Assembly (NCBI RefSeq): GCF_001620365.2
Contig: NZ_LQMT02000007.1
Coordinates: 305,358 to 369,357 of the forward strand
Source: Amycolatopsis keratiniphila subsp. keratiniphila
GTDB lineage: Bacteria; Actinomycetota; Actinomycetes; Mycobacteriales; Pseudonocardiaceae
DNA: 64,000 bases
Direction of reading: 5' to 3'
Shown here: piece by piece, positions 52,355 through 61,228 of the stretch
Position numbering within the stretch: position 1 is the stretch's first letter
How the letters are laid out: each line of letters begins with the position of its first letter
Program-made: the position numbers and the translations under genes
Notes under the pieces: generated by a model
Told to the model about the DNA's origin: nothing
Database searches by the model: none
What the model saw: the letters and a program-made list of their open reading frames with translations, nothing else

Positions 52355-52717
52355 TCAGACCGCGAGGTCCGTCTCGGGGCCGATGTACTCCTCGGCCTGG
52401 ACGACCTTGCCGCCCTCGACGGTCGCGACCTGGATGAGGTGAATCTTGACCTCGGGCCCGTCCTCACCCTGCGGCTTGAGCACACCTGAGGTCTGGGCAA
52501 AGAAACCCTTCTCGGTCAACGTCACGCGCGAGTTCGTGAACTCGGGCAAGCCGCCGCGGTCGTGCACCGCGTCGATGGCGGCCTTGAGCGACATCCACTT
52601 GTCGTCGGCGCTGTGCCACACCCGGCAATCCGGTGTGCAGATCTCGTAGAAGTGATCGACATCGGTCAGGGCCTTGAGCCAGCCCTGGGCGAGTTCTTCC
52701 TTGGTGGCTTCGGACAT
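52355..52717 (-). CDS. SnoaL/NTF2-like protein
   Basis: The 120-residue protein fits the NTF2-like cone fold: EELAQGWLKALTDVDHFYEI at the start, CRVWHSADDKWMSL in the middle and strands with VKIHLIQVATVEGGKVVQAEEYI at the end. Such proteins are small isomerases, cyclases or lyases, or binding proteins. GAGGACG precedes ATG 52717; a GTG at 52729 is less likely. It is co-transcribed with the SDR and may act on the same substrate. Confidence 0.78.
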   Translation of the reverse strand: MSEATKEELAQGWLKALTDVDHFYEICTPDCRVWHSADDKWMSLKAAIDAVHDRGGLPEFTNSRVTLTEKGFFAQTSGVLKPQGEDGPEVKIHLIQVATVEGGKVVQAEEYIGPETDLAV

Positions 52718-52784
52718 CGTCGTCCTCACTTTCCTGGGGTCACGGGGATCTGCTCCGACGATAGGGAGCTGAGGAGTGCCTCAC

Positions 52785-52802
52785 TGTCCAAGAATCTGGA
52801 CA
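52785..52802. promoter_or_regulatory. Operator-like palindrome TGTCCA-N6-TGGACA (copy 2)
   Basis: TGTCCAAGAATCTGGACA lies 68 bp before the SnoaL-like gene and 2 bp from the end of the CoA-transferase gene. Arms and spacing equal those at 48135-48152. It is probably an operator for the SnoaL-SDR pair. Confidence 0.6.
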
Positions 52803-52803
52803 C

Positions 52804-53979
52804 TCAGGACTCGTCCGCGTACAGCACTCCGGTCGTGATCAATTCTTCGATCTCTTCCGCGGTGAGCACTTCACCGGCAACCGCACGGGTGTCGGCACCG
52901 ACCTTCGGCGCGCGGCCGGCGCGGTCCGGGCGTTCGCCGTCGAATGTCCACGGTGGACGAAGTAGGGCGAGACCGTCGTCCTGGCGTTCCACGAGATCCA
53001 GATGCCGGACCTGTTCGTGGTCGAGGTAGCCGTTCATCGACAGCACCGGGGCGAAGGGGACGTCGTGATCGGTGAGGACCTGTTCCCAGTGTTTCTTCGG
53101 TTTGGTCGCGAACTCCGCTTCGACGATGGGGACCAGCTCGAAGTAGTTCGCCTCGCGGGGCCGGTACTCGGCGAAGCGCGGATCCTCCGTGAGATCCATC
53201 CGGTCCATCGCCCGGCACAGCGAGGTCCAGAACTTCTGCGACGACGACAGGTGCACGGCCAGGTACTCACCCGTCGACGTCGGCACACAGAAGTTCTGCG
53301 CCTGCGGGTGACGGCTCGTACGGCTGGGATCGTGCCCGAGTTCGAAGGCCTGGGTGACGCCGTCGGCGATGAGGACGCTCACCGCCTCCATAATGGAGGT
53401 CTCCATCCGCTGCGGCTGCCCGGTCTTGAGCCTGCCCACCAGCGCGGCCAGGACACCGGTCGCCGTGCTGAGCCCGGTGACCAGGTCGGCGCTCAGCCCG
53501 CCGGCGAGTTGCGGATGGTCGCCATCGCTGAACAACGAGTAGAGGCCGCCGAACGCGTGGCCGATCGTGTCGTAGGCGGGACGGTTCGCCAGCGGCCCGG
53601 AGGAGCCGAAACCCGTGACGGAGCCGTAGATGACGTCCGGACGCAGGGCCCGGCAGTCATCAGGCCCCAGGCCCATCGCGGCGACCTTGCCGGGCCGGAG
53701 ATTCTCGAGCACCACGTCGAAACGCGGAACGAGCGCCTTCACCACGGCGACCCCGTCGGCGGATTTGAGATCGACCGCCAGGCTGCGTTTCCCGGTGTTG
53801 TACTGCCGGAAATACGGGCTGCGGTCGTTCTGGTGGCGGCGGAAGTCCTCGCCGGAACCGGGGCGTTCCACCTTGACCACCTCGGCGCCGAGTGCGCAGA
53901 GCATCGAGGTCCCGAACGGGAGCGCGATGTAGCCGCCGATTTCGAGGATCCGGATGCCGTCGAGCGGCTTGTGCTGCAT
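52804..53979 (-). CDS. CaiB/BaiF-family CoA transferase
   Basis: The 391-residue protein is a class III CoA transferase: LDGIRILEIGGYIALPFGTSML and LGAEVVKVERPGSGEDFR near the N-terminus, ENLRPGKVAAMGL near 93 and GSVTGFGSSGPLANRPAYD near 120. It should move CoA between carboxylates without ATP. At the site where family members have the catalytic Asp (VDVAMQDA type), this one reads METSIMEA, with Glu at both acidic positions. AGGAAGC precedes ATG 53979. It is divergent from the ALDH across an AT-rich region. Confidence 0.85.
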   Translation of the reverse strand: MQHKPLDGIRILEIGGYIALPFGTSMLCALGAEVVKVERPGSGEDFRRHQNDRSPYFRQYNTGKRSLAVDLKSADGVAVVKALVPRFDVVLENLRPGKVAAMGLGPDDCRALRPDVIYGSVTGFGSSGPLANRPAYDTIGHAFGGLYSLFSDGDHPQLAGGLSADLVTGLSTATGVLAALVGRLKTGQPQRMETSIMEAVSVLIADGVTQAFELGHDPSRTSRHPQAQNFCVPTSTGEYLAVHLSSSQKFWTSLCRAMDRMDLTEDPRFAEYRPREANYFELVPIVEAEFATKPKKHWEQVLTDHDVPFAPVLSMNGYLDHEQVRHLDLVERQDDGLALLRPPWTFDGERPDRAGRAPKVGADTRAVAGEVLTAEEIEELITTGVLYADES

Positions 53980-54067
53980 GCTTCCTGCCTTCCGGAGAAT
54001 TCTACATATTTTATATAATCTACGGTAAGGTCGGTCAAGGCAGCGAACGACAAAGGAGCCGAACGCG

Positions 54068-55528
54068 ATGAGTGCGCCGACCGAACTTTGGCAAGGTCAC
54101 TACGACAAGTTGTTCATCGGCGGCCAGTGGGTGATGCCCGCGTCCGACCGCGTCATCGAGGTGGTCTCCCCCGCGACCGAGCAGACGGTGGCGCGCGTAC
54201 CGGAGGCCGTCGAGGCGGATGTCGAAGCCGCCGTGACCGCGGCGCGCGAAGCGTTCGACAACGGTCCTTGGCCCCGGCTGCCGCTCGACGAGCGCATCGC
54301 CGTTCTCCGCAAGCTCAGCGCGGAACTCGCCGCCCACGAGTCGGACGCGGCCCACCTGGTGAGCGCCGAAATGGGCTGCCCGATCACGCTGTCGACCAAG
54401 ATGCAGGCGATCGGCCCGCGCATGCTGCTCGACGCCTTCATCGACCTCGCGCCCACTTACCCGTGGTCCGACACCCGGCGGTCCGTGAGCGGGCACGCGC
54501 TCGTCACCCGTGAGCCGGTCGGTGTCGTCGCGGCGATCGTTCCTTGGAACGCACCCCTGCTCATCACCATGATCAAGCTCGCCCCAGCCCTGCTCGCCGG
54601 CTGCACCATGGTCGTCAAGCCGTCGCCGGAGACACCGCTCGACGCGTACCTGCTCGGCCACCTCCTGGAGCGAGCGGGACTGCCCGCGGGCGTGGTGAAC
54701 ATCGTTCCGGCACAGCGGGAAGTCAGTGAACATCTCGTACGTCATCGCGGCGTGGACAAGGTGTCCTTCACCGGGTCCACGGCAGCGGGCCGCCGGATCG
54801 CCGCCCTGTGCGGGCAGGATCTGCGGCGCGTGACACTCGAACTGGGCGGCAAATCGGCCGCCGTCCTGCTGGAGGACGCCGATCTCGACGCCGCGATCGC
54901 CGCCGTCCGCGCGGTTTCGCTGCGCAACAGCGGCCAGGTGTGCAGCAACAAGACGCGGATCGTGGTGGCTCGCTCGCGGCGGAACGAACTGCACGACCGG
55001 CTCGTCGATCTGATCTCCTCGATGCCCGTGGGCGACCCGCTCGACCCGGCCACCGAGGTGGGACCGATGGTGAGCGCGGCCCAGCGGACCCGCGTCGAGG
55101 GATACATCGCCGAGGGCAAGGCGTCGGGTTCGACGCTGCTCGTCGGCGGCGCGCGCCCCGAGGGACTCGACCGCGGCTGGTACGTCGCGCCGACGGTCTT
55201 CGCCGACGTCGACCCGGACGCGAAGATCGCGCAGGAGGAGATCTTCGGCCCGGTGCTCACGGTGCACACCTTCGACACCGAGGCCGAAGCGGTCGCGATC
55301 GCCAACAACTCGGAGTACGGCCTCAACGGCTCGGTGTTCGCCGCCGACCCCGAACGCGCGCTGTCGGTCGCGCGGCGGATCCGGACCGGGACCGTGGAGA
55401 TCAACGGCAATCCGGTGGGCTTCACCGCGCCGATCGGCGGCTTCAAGAACAGCGGCATCGGCCGCGAGGCGGGCCTCGAAGGGTTCGACGCGTACGTCGA
55501 GCTGAAGTCCTACGGCCTCCCCCACTGA
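54068..55528 (+). CDS. NAD(P)-dependent aldehyde dehydrogenase
   Basis: The 486-residue ALDH has the catalytic Glu in LELGGKSAAV near residue 260 and catalytic Cys in NSGQVCSN near 295, with VPWNAPLLITM and FTGSTAAGRRIA in the cofactor region. It oxidises an aldehyde to an acid. Its ATG at 54068 follows AAAGGAGCCGAACGCG. MmgE/PrpD begins 12 bp after its stop, so these two form an operon divergent from the CoA transferase gene. Confidence 0.9.
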   Translation: MSAPTELWQGHYDKLFIGGQWVMPASDRVIEVVSPATEQTVARVPEAVEADVEAAVTAAREAFDNGPWPRLPLDERIAVLRKLSAELAAHESDAAHLVSAEMGCPITLSTKMQAIGPRMLLDAFIDLAPTYPWSDTRRSVSGHALVTREPVGVVAAIVPWNAPLLITMIKLAPALLAGCTMVVKPSPETPLDAYLLGHLLERAGLPAGVVNIVPAQREVSEHLVRHRGVDKVSFTGSTAAGRRIAALCGQDLRRVTLELGGKSAAVLLEDADLDAAIAAVRAVSLRNSGQVCSNKTRIVVARSRRNELHDRLVDLISSMPVGDPLDPATEVGPMVSAAQRTRVEGYIAEGKASGSTLLVGGARPEGLDRGWYVAPTVFADVDPDAKIAQEEIFGPVLTVHTFDTEAEAVAIANNSEYGLNGSVFAADPERALSVARRIRTGTVEINGNPVGFTAPIGGFKNSGIGREAGLEGFDAYVELKSYGLPH

Positions 55529-55540
55529 AAGGCGACAAGC

Positions 55541-56920
55541 ATGGGAAATCTCGAAACAGCGGCGGCGCAGCTCGTCACCGGACTCACCTACGACCGGATC
55601 CCGGCGGACGCGCTCGCCGGTGCCCGCCGTCTCCTGCAGGACCAGCTCGGTCTGCAGGTCGGCAGTGCGGCCCTTCCGTGGAGCCAGGCGATCCTCGATG
55701 TCACCAGGGCGGCGCACGCGCCGGGCACCGCGCATGTGACCGCGACCTCCGACGCGATGAGCGCGGCCGACGCCGCCTTCGTCAACGCGACGTTCGGCCA
55801 CGGCTTCGAGTACGACGACGCGCACCGCGCGAGCTCCTCTCATCCCGGGAGTTGTGTCGTCTCCGCGGCGTTCGCCGTCGGTGAAGAGCTCGGCGCCACC
55901 CTGCGCGACATAGTCACCGCCGTCGTCGCCGGGTACGAGGTGTACACCCGTATCGGGAACCTCGCGGCCCCCGAACTGCTGGAGCGTGGCTTCCACCCGC
56001 ACGGTCTGCTGTCGACCTTCGGTGCCGCCGCGGTCACGGCCAAACTGCGCGGATTCGACGTCGAGACCACGGTCCACACGCTCTCGATCGCGCTGAGCCA
56101 CGCCTCGGGCACGACGGAGTACACGTCTTCCGGCGGCTCGATCAAACGCGCGCACTCCGGGATCGGAACCCGTAACGGCATCCGCGCCGCGGAACTGGCC
56201 GCGGCAGGCATCACTGGTCCGACGACCTTCCTCAGCGGCCGCAAAGGCTTCTTCCAGACTTTCGCCGGACGCTCGGTGACCGACACCGCCGCGTTCGACT
56301 TGGACCAGCCCTTCGAGATCACGCGCGTATGGATCAAGCCGTACTGCTGCTGCGGGATCAACCACGCCTACATCGACGGCGCTCGCCAGATCGCTTCGCG
56401 CGCCTCGGAAATCGACTCGGTGCTGTTGGGCATCCAGACCGGTGGCGACGTCATCATCGGCAATCAGAATGCGAACGCCTACGCGCCGAAGATCATCGAG
56501 CATCTGCAGTACAGCCTGCCGTTCCAGTTCGCGCTGTCGGTCTTGGGGTATGGAAACGGGTTCACGACCCATCACGACTATCTGGCCGGAAGGCTCGACC
56601 TCGGTGAGGGAAGCGACGTCAACGCGATGGCGCGCCGGGTCAAGATCGAGGTCAAGCCGGAGTTGGACCGGGCGTATCCGGGCCGCTGGGTCGGCGACAT
56701 CGCCGTCACCTATCGGGACGGCACCACCGAGCACGTGTTCGTCGACAATCCCGCCGGCACGGCGGAGAACCCGATGTCGCAAGATGATCTGGACGCGAAG
56801 TTCCGCGACGTGACCGTGGGCGCGCTGGGGCTGGAGCGGAGCGAGGCGCTTCTGCGGGCGATCCATACGCTGGATCCGGACCAGCCAGCCACTGAGTTCG
56901 CCACCTTGCTGACGGCCTGA
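55541..56920 (+). CDS. MmgE/PrpD-family dehydratase-like protein
   Basis: The 459-residue protein is in the family of 2-methylcitrate dehydratase and aconitate decarboxylase. Seen features are NATFGHGFEYDDAHRASSSHPGS near 87-106, where acidic and basic active-site residues lie, and ERGFHPHGLLSTFGAAAVTA near 150. PrpD-type enzymes dehydrate or isomerise a tricarboxylate or related acid. No prpB or prpC is nearby, so a methylcitrate role is not supported. AAAGGCGACAAGC precedes ATG 55541. A strong hairpin follows. Confidence 0.87.
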   Translation: MGNLETAAAQLVTGLTYDRIPADALAGARRLLQDQLGLQVGSAALPWSQAILDVTRAAHAPGTAHVTATSDAMSAADAAFVNATFGHGFEYDDAHRASSSHPGSCVVSAAFAVGEELGATLRDIVTAVVAGYEVYTRIGNLAAPELLERGFHPHGLLSTFGAAAVTAKLRGFDVETTVHTLSIALSHASGTTEYTSSGGSIKRAHSGIGTRNGIRAAELAAAGITGPTTFLSGRKGFFQTFAGRSVTDTAAFDLDQPFEITRVWIKPYCCCGINHAYIDGARQIASRASEIDSVLLGIQTGGDVIIGNQNANAYAPKIIEHLQYSLPFQFALSVLGYGNGFTTHHDYLAGRLDLGEGSDVNAMARRVKIEVKPELDRAYPGRWVGDIAVTYRDGTTEHVFVDNPAGTAENPMSQDDLDAKFRDVTVGALGLERSEALLRAIHTLDPDQPATEFATLLTA

Positions 56921-57088
56921 ACCGCAATTAGTCCTCTACTTGCGATCGGCCATCCCCCAATTTGGCAGGCCATCTCAGGTGAGATGTCCGAACATCTGGG
57001 GAAGCTCAGCTCCATCCGCTCTCACAGACCACCTTATTTCCTGGCTGCGTTTTCCTGAAGTCACGCATGGATCAGGTTGGGTGGACTG

Positions 57089-57131
57089 AAGGGAAGGGCG
57101 GGCCTTTATGCAGCAGGCTCGCCCTCCCCTT
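57089..57131. terminator. Bidirectional terminator at the edge of the low-GC insert
   Basis: Arms of 17 bases (57089-57105 and 57115-57131) pair at 15 positions around a short TTATGCAGC loop, ending in CTT. It serves the MmgE/PrpD gene and the convergent secreted-protein gene. Confidence 0.75.
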
Positions 57132-57170
57132 ACTTATCTCACCCGCAATGCGCCAAGGTAGTGCCGACGC

Positions 57171-58004
57171 TTAAATGCTTGACAGCACACCGGTCGCCTT
57201 TTGTAACTTCAATGGGGATGACGTGTATGAAAGCGCCATGCCGAAGAGGCTGATGCTGAAGCCCCAAGAGCCGTCACCACCCTGATTGTGCTCATAGTAA
57301 TACCGAGCTTGCAGTGCTTCACCCTCGCAGCCTGGCTTGGTGCGCTTGAAAGCCAGCTGGGTCCCCCCGTGATCCATCAGCATCTTGAACCCTGATGTCC
57401 GGTCCTCGATATCCCAAAGAGTTGCGGTTACGCCCGCGTTTTGTCGCGCGAAGTGCTTGACGGGATAGCTGTTCCCCTCATAGTCTTGCGCAGCAATTGC
57501 CTCTCCTGCCCACGCCCAGCAATTTGGAACAGCAGCACCGATTCCACTCGCATCCCCTGGCGCACCGGTGCCGATGAAGTTGTCTCGAAAGTTCCAGCTG
57601 CCATTGAAAAACCAGTACTCAATCTTGGGATCGTTGGAGTCCTTCGCGTAATAGGCGTAGCCATCGACTTCGAAGATGTCCCGCGGCAAGTCCATGATCC
57701 CGAAAGGGCTTGACTCCTTACGTTCGACTGCCGCCTGGTTATGCAACGCTTGCGCGGCTTGCGCAGAGAGTCCAGCACGTTCACCAATGGCGAAAGACAC
57801 GCGACTTCCACCATTGGCAACTATCACCTTTTCCAGGCCGATATAATCGTCCGGGTGGCGGAGCTTGTAGTCGGTTGCCACCCGCGGCAAGTGGCTGCTC
57901 AAGGGTTCGGTAAACGCGTTTCCCATAGCAGTAGCAGGCGAGATGCCCGCCACTAAGGATAGAGTCACGCCAGAGATCGCAAGTGCTACCTTTGCGAACT
58001 TCAT
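57171..58004 (-). CDS. Secreted protein of unknown function
   Basis: The 277-residue protein has a clear signal peptide (MKFAKVALAISGVTLSLVAG, cleavage after about ATA). The mature part has aromatic-rich stretches (YYAKDSNDPKIEYWFFNGSW), two cysteines (NCWAWAG and KPGCEGE) that may pair, and a central HFARQNAGVTATLWDIED. I do not recognise a family. Its base composition is lower in GC than its neighbours, which suggests recent transfer. GGGG lies just before ATG 58004. It could be a cell-surface effector or bacteriocin-like protein, but nothing proves this. Confidence 0.65.
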   Translation of the reverse strand: MKFAKVALAISGVTLSLVAGISPATAMGNAFTEPLSSHLPRVATDYKLRHPDDYIGLEKVIVANGGSRVSFAIGERAGLSAQAAQALHNQAAVERKESSPFGIMDLPRDIFEVDGYAYYAKDSNDPKIEYWFFNGSWNFRDNFIGTGAPGDASGIGAAVPNCWAWAGEAIAAQDYEGNSYPVKHFARQNAGVTATLWDIEDRTSGFKMLMDHGGTQLAFKRTKPGCEGEALQARYYYEHNQGGDGSWGFSISLFGMALSYTSSPLKLQKATGVLSSI

Positions 58005-58156
58005 GGTCCCCCTAGAATTGGACTAGCCAAGGCGTACTGCTAGTCAGCCGAAAGATCTTACAGCATGATCATGTCGACAGTGTGATCTTCGGGGATATTT
58101 TGAATCAGCTTCTGCCGTGTTCGCCTGAACCAACGGCATTAACCTTGCCGTTCAGG

Positions 58157-58369
58157 CTAGTGGTTATGCGATCGCAATAAGGCAGCTTCAATTCTCAGCC
58201 CAATTCCAGTGATAGCTAGCACAACTGCAAGCAATCGCGGCCACTCCGGCGTTCCGGTACCAAAAATCTCTAATACTACAATTACAAATGCAGCCAATAG
58301 GGCAACTGTTCCAGCGGACCTAACTGCCGCAGCATCTCTGTGGCGACGGTCCGCCGACGGCTCTGCCAT
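58157..58369 (-). CDS. Small two-helix membrane protein
   Basis: The 70-residue protein has a charged N-terminus (MAEPSADRRHRDAAAVR) and two membrane helices (about 18-36 and 43-63). GGGGG precedes ATG 58369. No family is recognised. It lies in the low-GC insert. Confidence 0.5.
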   Translation of the reverse strand: MAEPSADRRHRDAAAVRSAGTVALLAAFVIVVLEIFGTGTPEWPRLLAVVLAITGIGLRIEAALLRSHNH

Positions 58370-58898
58370 GATTGGCCCCCAACTATCCTTGATATCAAGC
58401 TGACTCTCACATCTTAGCGCAGCCCAGGTTCAGGCCTGAAGCGAGACCACCTCGACGATGAGTCGATGCCGACGATTTGAGTCACCTTCGTACCATCTGC
58501 AGAAACAACACTGCGCCCCCACTGTCGATCATGACTGCTTGACGATGACAGACTGACATGGGCGGCGGCTATCCGCGATTCGGGTGAATGAGCGGCGTCG
58601 AGCATGGGCGTACGGGCTAAAGACACAAACCAAAGATACTTCACTCGGCGCCGCGGTGGTGTCGAATCTGCAGATCACATCACTGCCCCTGGAAAAGTCA
58701 ACGATTATAGTGGAAGTCGACGAATTCGAGTACGGATTCCTGACATGCGGGGTTTTGAGGCAGGGGCAAGTCGTGTACCGCTGAGTGAAGCCTCGTTCTC
58801 GCGCCCGATATAGGTGCAGATGTCTGAATGATGCTTTGTGCCCGCGTCGCAAGTGAGGAATATGTCCCGTTCCTCCGAAAACTACAATAGAGCCTAGT
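58370..58898. other. Low-GC stretch without a firm gene
   Basis: No gene is certain in these 529 bases. One open frame on the plus strand (58584-58784, GTG start, 66 residues, containing STIIVEVDEFEYGFLTCGV) reads like a protein but has no clear ribosome site. GC content is well below the rest of the window, consistent with foreign DNA. Confidence 0.45.
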
Positions 58899-59790
58899 TT
58901 AATGGGCGCGTCGCGCCCGTGTATGCGTCACCGGGCCGACGGTAGTTATCGATCTGAACGGCTTCCCGAAGGTCGGCGCGTTGATCATTTTACCCTTTCC
59001 GATGTAGAGGCCGACATGGTGAATTCTCGCGGGCATGCTGTAAAAGACGAGGTCGCCCGGTAGAAGCAGTTCCTTGTCCGGCACCCGGGGTCCGGCGTGA
59101 TATTGAGTGTGGTCGGTACGGGGAAGCGAGATCCCCGCTGCGCCGTAGGCGGCCTTGGCCAGTCCGGAGCAGCCGAAACCTTCATGCCCGCCGTCCGAGC
59201 CGTTTCCGCCTCAGACGTACGGAAGGCTACGTTGGCTGCATGCGTAGGTGATCGCGACCGTCGCGGCGGGGGTGAGTGTCTGGATCGCGGTTGCAATCGG
59301 CTGTTCCGCTGGTTGTACAGGTCGCCCCATGGACTGCTGCGACGATCTGACGAGCGGCTGGTTCGAACTGTGCGTAGCGGTCGGGAAGTCCTGATCGCTG
59401 CACTGTTTGGGCGGCTTCGGCGACGGTCATGTTCTGCCAGTTCGGTAGGTAGCGCTATGAGATGCCGGTAAAGATGCTCGCTGCTGTAGTTCGGGTTCAT
59501 GATCTGGGCGACGGAGCCCCAGCCTTGTGAGGGGCGCTGATCGAAGAGGCCGACGCTGTCGCGATCGCCGTACGCGAGGTTCCGTAGTCGTGACTCGGTG
59601 ATGGCGGTCGTGATCGCGATGGCCCGGCCCGGTTCGGGAACGTCCATCTGTTTGCCGACGGCGACGATCGTCGCCGCATGGCCCATTTCCGGGGAGCCGT
59701 ATTCGGTTGTCGAGGTGCCACTTGCGCCGCCCACCGCCGATGAGAAGATCAGCACGACGAAGAACGCGACGCCGGCCGCGGCGAGACTAA
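58899..59790 (-). pseudogene. Broken NlpC/P60 cell-wall hydrolase (conjugation-type)
   Basis: Three frames together give a C40-family peptidase. The first frame holds a membrane-anchor remnant and MGHAATIVAVGKQMDVP, then ITESRLRNLAYGDRDSVGLF and QRPSQGWGSV. The second has MTVAEAAQTVQRSGLPDRYA. The third has VAITYACSQRSLPYV then a stop at 59211-59213, in the place of the Trp of PYVWGG, followed by GFGCSGLAKAAYGAAG (catalytic Cys) and RIHHVGLYIGKG (catalytic His). So there are two frameshifts and a nonsense change. Such lysozyme-like/C40 hydrolases accompany actinomycete conjugative elements. Confidence 0.85.
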
Positions 59791-61211
59791 AAGCGCGGAG
59801 CCCGGAAGATCGTCTTGTACTCCAGGTACGCGTCCACGCTCTGCGGACCCAGTTCGCGGCCGATCCCGCTTTGCTTCACCCCGCCGAACGGCGTCTCGAT
59901 GGGCAGTGTCGACGTGTTCACCCCGACGCTGCCGCTCACGATCCTGCGCGCCACCTCCGTCGCCCGGTCGACATCTGGCGAGAACACACCGCCACCCAGC
60001 CCGTAGTCCGAGTCGTTGGCGATGGCGACGGCCTCGTCGACGGTCTCGTAGGGCATCACCACCAGCACCGGACCGAAGATTTCCTCACGCGCGATCCGCA
60101 TGTCGTTCGTGACGCCGCGGAAGATCGTCGGCTCTACGTAGTAGCCGCGGTCGAGCCCGGCGGGCCGCCCACCGCCGAGGACGAGCTCGGCGCCTTCGGA
60201 ACGGCCGAGGGCGATGTAGGACTCGACGCGGTCGCGCTGCGTCGCGTTCACCAGCGGGCCGAAGAAGTTCCCGGGATCCGTCGGATCCCCCTGAGGGATG
60301 GCGCTCATCGTCGCGCTGAGCATGTCGACGATCTCGTCGTAGCGGGACGCGGGCGCCAGCACCCTGGTCAGTGCCCGGCAGGTCTGCCCGGTGTTCGGCG
60401 CGCAGGCGGACATCACCAGCGGCCGGAAGGCGTCCAGGTCGACGTCGTCGAGAAGGATCCCGGCGGATTTGCCGCCCAACTCCAGCGTGACCCGCTTCAG
60501 CTGGGTCGCGCATTCGACGGCGATCGCCTTGCCCGCGACCGTCGAGCCGGTGAACGCGACCTTGTGCACGCCGGGATGCGCGACCAGGGCGGCGCCGGTT
60601 TCGCGGCCGCCGGTGACGATGTTGACGACACCGTCCGGGATCCCCGCGGCGGTCAGGATCTCGGCGAAGACGAACGCGTCCAGTGAGGTTTCCGGCGCTG
60701 GTTTGATCACCGCGGTGCAACCCGCGGCCAACGCGGGTCCGAGTTTCCACGCGATCAGCGGCTGCGGGCCGTTCCAGGGCGTGATCGCGCCGACCACGCC
60801 GACGGGTTCCCGGCGGACGACGGCGTCCCCGCTCGCGGTCTCGACGTGGCTCTCCGTCTCCAGTTTCTCCGCCAGCGAAGCGAAATACCGATAAGTGACG
60901 GGGACCTGACTCTGCATCGCGCGGGTGATGCTGATCGGTGTGCCGTTCTGCCGGGTGACCAGTTCCGAGATCTCCTCGGACCGGGCTTCGAAGGCGTCCG
61001 CGATCGCGCGCAGGTACCCGGCGCGTTCGGCGGGCGTCCGGGCCGCCCATTGCTCCCCCGCCGCGGTCGCCGCTCCGACAGCGGTGTCGACGTCGGTGGC
61101 GTCGCCGTCCACGATGGACGCGAATGCCTCCTCCGTCGCCGGGTTGGTCACCGCGATCCGGCCCGCCGAGTGAGCGGGGGTCAGTCTGCCGTCGATGAAA
61201 TGGGTCGTCAT
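59787..61211 (-). CDS. NAD(P)-dependent aldehyde dehydrogenase
   Basis: The 474-residue ALDH has TPWNGPQPLIAWKL near 150, FTGSTVAGKAIA near 225, catalytic Glu in LELGGKSAG and catalytic Cys in NTGQTCRA. It ends at the junction with the decayed hydrolase, whose membrane-anchor sequence begins in the last codons (another frame). GGAGTCCCC precedes ATG 61211. It is 17 bp after the zinc dehydrogenase gene and likely oxidises the aldehyde formed by it. Confidence 0.9.
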   Translation of the reverse strand: MTTHFIDGRLTPAHSAGRIAVTNPATEEAFASIVDGDATDVDTAVGAATAAGEQWAARTPAERAGYLRAIADAFEARSEEISELVTRQNGTPISITRAMQSQVPVTYRYFASLAEKLETESHVETASGDAVVRREPVGVVGAITPWNGPQPLIAWKLGPALAAGCTAVIKPAPETSLDAFVFAEILTAAGIPDGVVNIVTGGRETGAALVAHPGVHKVAFTGSTVAGKAIAVECATQLKRVTLELGGKSAGILLDDVDLDAFRPLVMSACAPNTGQTCRALTRVLAPASRYDEIVDMLSATMSAIPQGDPTDPGNFFGPLVNATQRDRVESYIALGRSEGAELVLGGGRPAGLDRGYYVEPTIFRGVTNDMRIAREEIFGPVLVVMPYETVDEAVAIANDSDYGLGGGVFSPDVDRATEVARRIVSGSVGVNTSTLPIETPFGGVKQSGIGRELGPQSVDAYLEYKTIFRAPRF

Positions 61212-61228
61212 GGGGACTCCAGGGATTC

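Noticed and set aside
54035..56866. 943-codon open frame on the minus strand opposite the ALDH and MmgE/PrpD genes
   Set aside because: It is antisense to two clear enzymes, is rich in Arg, Gly and Asp as expected from GC-rich antisense frames, and has no domain.
55541..56920. Methylcitrate cycle (prpD)
   Set aside because: No prpB or prpC neighbours; the family covers many acids.
58414..58644. Minus-strand 76-codon frame in the low-GC stretch
   Set aside because: No ribosome site, no domain, and it overlaps another weak frame.
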